Source: Hathewaya proteolytica DSM 3090
GTDB taxonomy: Bacteria > Bacillota > Clostridia > Clostridiales > Clostridiaceae
Direction: 5' to 3'
DNA length: 64,000 nt
Assembly: GCF_900142225.1 (NCBI RefSeq)
Contig: NZ_FRAD01000012.1
Location: 1-64,000 of the forward strand
Shown: positions 61,663 through 64,000 of the stretch, one piece after another
Layout: the number at the start of each line of letters is the position of its first letter
Position numbering within the stretch: the stretch's first letter is position 1
Notes under the pieces: model-generated
What the model was told of the DNA's origin: nothing
Seen by the model: the letters and a program-made list of their open reading frames with translations, nothing else
The model's database searches: none
Translations under genes and position numbers: made by a program

Positions 61663-62799
61663 CTATTTTTTGCAACCCCACTGTTGCAATTTTTCTTCTT
61701 TAAACTGTTCAAAATAATCTCCGTCAATTGCATCTCGGATATCTTCCATCAGCTTATTGTAAAAGAATAGATTGTGAAGAACAGAAAGCCTCATGGCTAG
61801 CATCTCTTTAGCCTTAAATAAGTGGCGTATATATGCTCTTGTGTAATGCCTACACACAGGACAATTACACCCTTCATCTATAGGGCGGGTATCCAGCTCG
61901 AACTTTGCATTCATTATGTTTATGCCGCCATCTTTAGTAAACAAATGTCCATGTCTTCCATTTCGGGCTGGCAGAACGCAATCAAAAAAGTCTACACCCC
62001 TAGATACAGCTTCTAGTATATTTTCAGGTGTTCCAACCCCCATCAAATATATAGGCTTATCTTGTGGGAGATTTGGTACTACCGCATCAATTATTCTATA
62101 CATGTCCTCATGACTTTCTCCCACAGCCAGACCCCCTATGGCATAACCGTCAAGGTCCATCTTGGCAATAGTTCTGGCGTGTTCGGCTCTTATGTCTTCG
62201 TATACTCCACCTTGGTTTATACCAAATAACATCTGTTGCTTATTTACGGTGTTCTCCAATTTGTTTAACCTATCCATTTCTACCTTACATCTCTCTAGCC
62301 ATCTGGTGGTTCTTGCTACAGATTTTTCAACATAATCTCTTGGAGATGGATTTGATACGCACTCGTCAAAGGCCATTGCTATAGTAGATCCTAAATTGCT
62401 TTGAATTTGCATACTCTCCTCTGGTCCCATAAATATTTTTCTTCCATCTATGTGAGAATTGAAATAAACACCTTCTTCTTTTATTGTTCTTATGGATGCA
62501 AGTGAAAACACTTGAAATCCGCCTGAATCCGTTAGAATTGGCTTTTTCCAATTCATAAACTTATGTAAACCGCCCAGTTCCCTTACTACCTTGTCACCAG
62601 GTCTTAAATGAAGGTGATATGTATTTGACAGCTCTACCTGACAGCCTATTTCTTCAAGGTCCATGGAAGAAACTGCACCTTTTATTGCTGCCAATGTTCC
62701 TACATTCATAAATACAGGTGTCTGTATTGTGCCGTGGACTGTTTCAAACTGTCCTCTTCTAACCTTACCGCTTTTTTTTAATAATGTATATTTTCCCAT
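61663..62799 (-). CDS. tgt: queuine tRNA-guanine transglycosylase
   Basis: This 378-aa enzyme swaps guanine 34 in GUN-anticodon tRNAs for the queuosine precursor. Substrate motifs are LTDSGGFQVFSLA and GGLAVGE, the nucleophile Asp is in VDFFDCVLPARNGRHG, and the zinc site is CNCPVCRHYTRAYIRH. It is 23 nt downstream of queA. Confidence 0.96.
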   Translation of the reverse strand: MGKYTLLKKSGKVRRGQFETVHGTIQTPVFMNVGTLAAIKGAVSSMDLEEIGCQVELSNTYHLHLRPGDKVVRELGGLHKFMNWKKPILTDSGGFQVFSLASIRTIKEEGVYFNSHIDGRKIFMGPEESMQIQSNLGSTIAMAFDECVSNPSPRDYVEKSVARTTRWLERCKVEMDRLNKLENTVNKQQMLFGINQGGVYEDIRAEHARTIAKMDLDGYAIGGLAVGESHEDMYRIIDAVVPNLPQDKPIYLMGVGTPENILEAVSRGVDFFDCVLPARNGRHGHLFTKDGGINIMNAKFELDTRPIDEGCNCPVCRHYTRAYIRHLFKAKEMLAMRLSVLHNLFFYNKLMEDIRDAIDGDYFEQFKEEKLQQWGCKK

Positions 62800-62822
62800 A
62801 TAATGTACTCCTTAATTTGCGT

Positions 62823-63848
62823 CTACTTTACAAACATGGCATCGCCAAAGCTAAAGAATCTATATTTTTTCTCCACCGCCACAGCATAGGCATTCATAAC
62901 ATTCTCTTTACCTGCTAGGGCGCTAACTAACATAATTAAAGTGGACTGAGGCAAGTGAAAATTTGTTATCAAACAATCTAATACTTTGAACCTATAACCT
63001 GGATATATAAAAATATCAGTCCAACCTGAGCATTCTCTAACCATGCCATTTTCGTCTGCTATACTTTCAATTGTTCTACAAGAGGTTGTGCCTACTGCCA
63101 CTACTTTTTTTCCTGCATTTTTTGTTTTATTTATCACATCTGCTGTTTCTTTGCCCATAACATAAAATTCCGAGTGCATGTGATGTTCTTCAATATTTTC
63201 TGCCTTTACAGGCCTAAAAGTCCCTAATCCAACGTGTAGTGTAACAAACTCCACATTTACTCCTTTTTTTCTGATAGCATCTAAGAGCTCTGTAGTAAAA
63301 TGAAGCCCTGCTGTAGGAGCTGCAGCGGAACCAAGTTCCTTAGAGTATACTGTTTGGTATCTATTTTTTTCTTCAAGTTTTTCAGTTATATACGGTGGCA
63401 ATGGCATTTCACCTAGTTTGTCTAAAACCTCTTCAAAAATGCCCTCATATTGAAACTCCACTATTCTAGTTCCTTCTTCAATTATATCCACAACAGTAGC
63501 TTTTAATTCACCATTGCCGAATACAAATCGTGACCCTACTTTAGCTCGTTTTCCTGGTTTAACCAAGGTCTCCCAGTGGTTATCATCTATTCTCTTAAGC
63601 AAAAGGAATTCCATTTTCCCCATGGAATCCTCCTTGTGTCCTATAAGCCTTGCTGGTATCACCTTTGTATTGTTGAGTACTAAGCAGTCCCCTGGCTCCA
63701 GGTAGTCCAAAATATCCTTAAACACTTTGTGTTCAATATCTCCCGTTTTCTTATCTAGCACCATCAATCTGGACTGATCCCTATTTTCTATTGGGTGTTG
63801 TGCAATATATTCCTGCGGTAAATCAAAATCAAAATCTGTAACTTTCAA
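62823..63848 (-). CDS. queA: S-adenosylmethionine:tRNA ribosyltransferase-isomerase
   Basis: A TTG at 63848, 8 nt after GAGGTG, starts a 341-aa protein, the standard QueA length; an in-frame GTG at 63857 overlaps the ribosome binding site. QueA transfers and isomerises the ribose of SAM onto preQ1-modified tRNA. Conserved parts are DFDLPQEYIAQHP, RLMVLD, NNTKVIPARL, PTAGLHFT and ITNFHLPQSTLIMLVSA. It follows ruvB. Confidence 0.96.
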   Translation of the reverse strand: MKVTDFDFDLPQEYIAQHPIENRDQSRLMVLDKKTGDIEHKVFKDILDYLEPGDCLVLNNTKVIPARLIGHKEDSMGKMEFLLLKRIDDNHWETLVKPGKRAKVGSRFVFGNGELKATVVDIIEEGTRIVEFQYEGIFEEVLDKLGEMPLPPYITEKLEEKNRYQTVYSKELGSAAAPTAGLHFTTELLDAIRKKGVNVEFVTLHVGLGTFRPVKAENIEEHHMHSEFYVMGKETADVINKTKNAGKKVVAVGTTSCRTIESIADENGMVRECSGWTDIFIYPGYRFKVLDCLITNFHLPQSTLIMLVSALAGKENVMNAYAVAVEKKYRFFSFGDAMFVK

Positions 63849-63864
63849 ATTATACACCTCTCAT

Positions 63865-64000
63865 CTATTCAAAAATACTACACTGTTTGCCATTAAATCT
63901 ATTTTCGCTAATTTCTTCTTGAGATACTTTTAGATGATTATAAGCTCTTTCACCTGCTATTCTTCCTCTAGGAGTTCTTATAAGAAAACCTTTTTGTAAC
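63865..64000 (-). CDS. ruvB: Holliday junction helicase RuvB, C-terminal end only
   Basis: The last 45 codons before a TAG at 63865 read GFLIRTPRGRIAGERAYNHL followed by a short tail ending CSIFE. This is the winged-helix C-terminus of RuvB, the motor that drives Holliday junction migration with RuvA. The rest lies outside the window. The order ruvB-queA-tgt-yajC is conserved in clostridia. Confidence 0.92.
   Translation of the reverse strand, partial: LQKGFLIRTPRGRIAGERAYNHLKVSQEEISENRFNGKQCSIFE

Overview
The window is about 64 kb of AT-rich DNA from a low-GC, anaerobic, spore-forming Firmicute, most likely Clostridium sensu lato. The evidence is strong AGGAGG-type ribosome binding sites, T-box and lysine riboswitch leaders, a SCIFF peptide with its radical-SAM maturase, a glycine dehydrogenase split into two subunits, a spore-coat-kinase-like gene, and the conserved orders ruvB-queA-tgt-yajC and relA-dtd-hemZ-hisS-aspS. 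The species cannot be named from the sequence. Most genes are on the minus strand; there are shorter plus-strand blocks near 7.4-9.6 kb, 12.3-13.1 kb, 37.9-40.3 kb and 41.5-47.1 kb.

Layout. 0-3.2 kb: the 5' end of an IS605-type tnpB with a hairpin-rich element end, then a GntR (YtrA-type)/ABC exporter operon. 3.2-7.1 kb: gltX under a T-box leader, then an aminopeptidase P. 7.4-13.1 kb: a membrane-anchored polysaccharide deacetylase with a small coiled-coil partner, an ArsP_2-type metal exporter with a palindromic operator, a CotS/APH-like kinase, a small unknown protein, a HAD phosphatase and a TauE/SafE permease. 13.1-18.1 kb: an operon of a short-chain dehydrogenase, divergent relatives of glycine dehydrogenase subunits 1 and 2, and an AcoX/NAD-kinase-like protein, with no gcvT or gcvH. 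18.3-26.4 kb: two ABC transporter modules, a bcrA-like ATPase with two related permeases, and an ECF sigma factor with a membrane protein, an ATPase and two paralogous permeases. 26.5-36.1 kb: purine biosynthesis genes (fused purL, then purE-C-F-M-N-D) with PurR-type boxes at purL and no purH. 36.2-41.3 kb: an AGCS symporter, a cyclophilin lipoprotein, a PHP phosphatase, a flavin reductase and a ten-repeat WG protein. 41.5-47.2 kb: mgsA, rluF, a lysine-riboswitch-controlled NhaC-type transporter, msrA, a split ThrE exporter and an AbrB-type regulator with a Cys4 tail. 47.3-56.7 kb: aspS, hisS, hemZ, an MBL hydrolase, dtd, relA, apt and a degenerate RecJ-like protein. 56.8-64 kb: secDF, the SCIFF system, a small membrane protein, yajC, tgt, queA and the 3' end of ruvB.

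The housekeeping blocks (purines, aminoacyl-tRNA synthesis, stringent response, queuosine, Sec secretion) are ordinary. The least explained parts are the divergent glycine-dehydrogenase operon, the RecJ-like protein that has lost its DHH residues while staying in a conserved neighbourhood, the sigma-factor/ABC module, and the isolated structured element end near tnpB.
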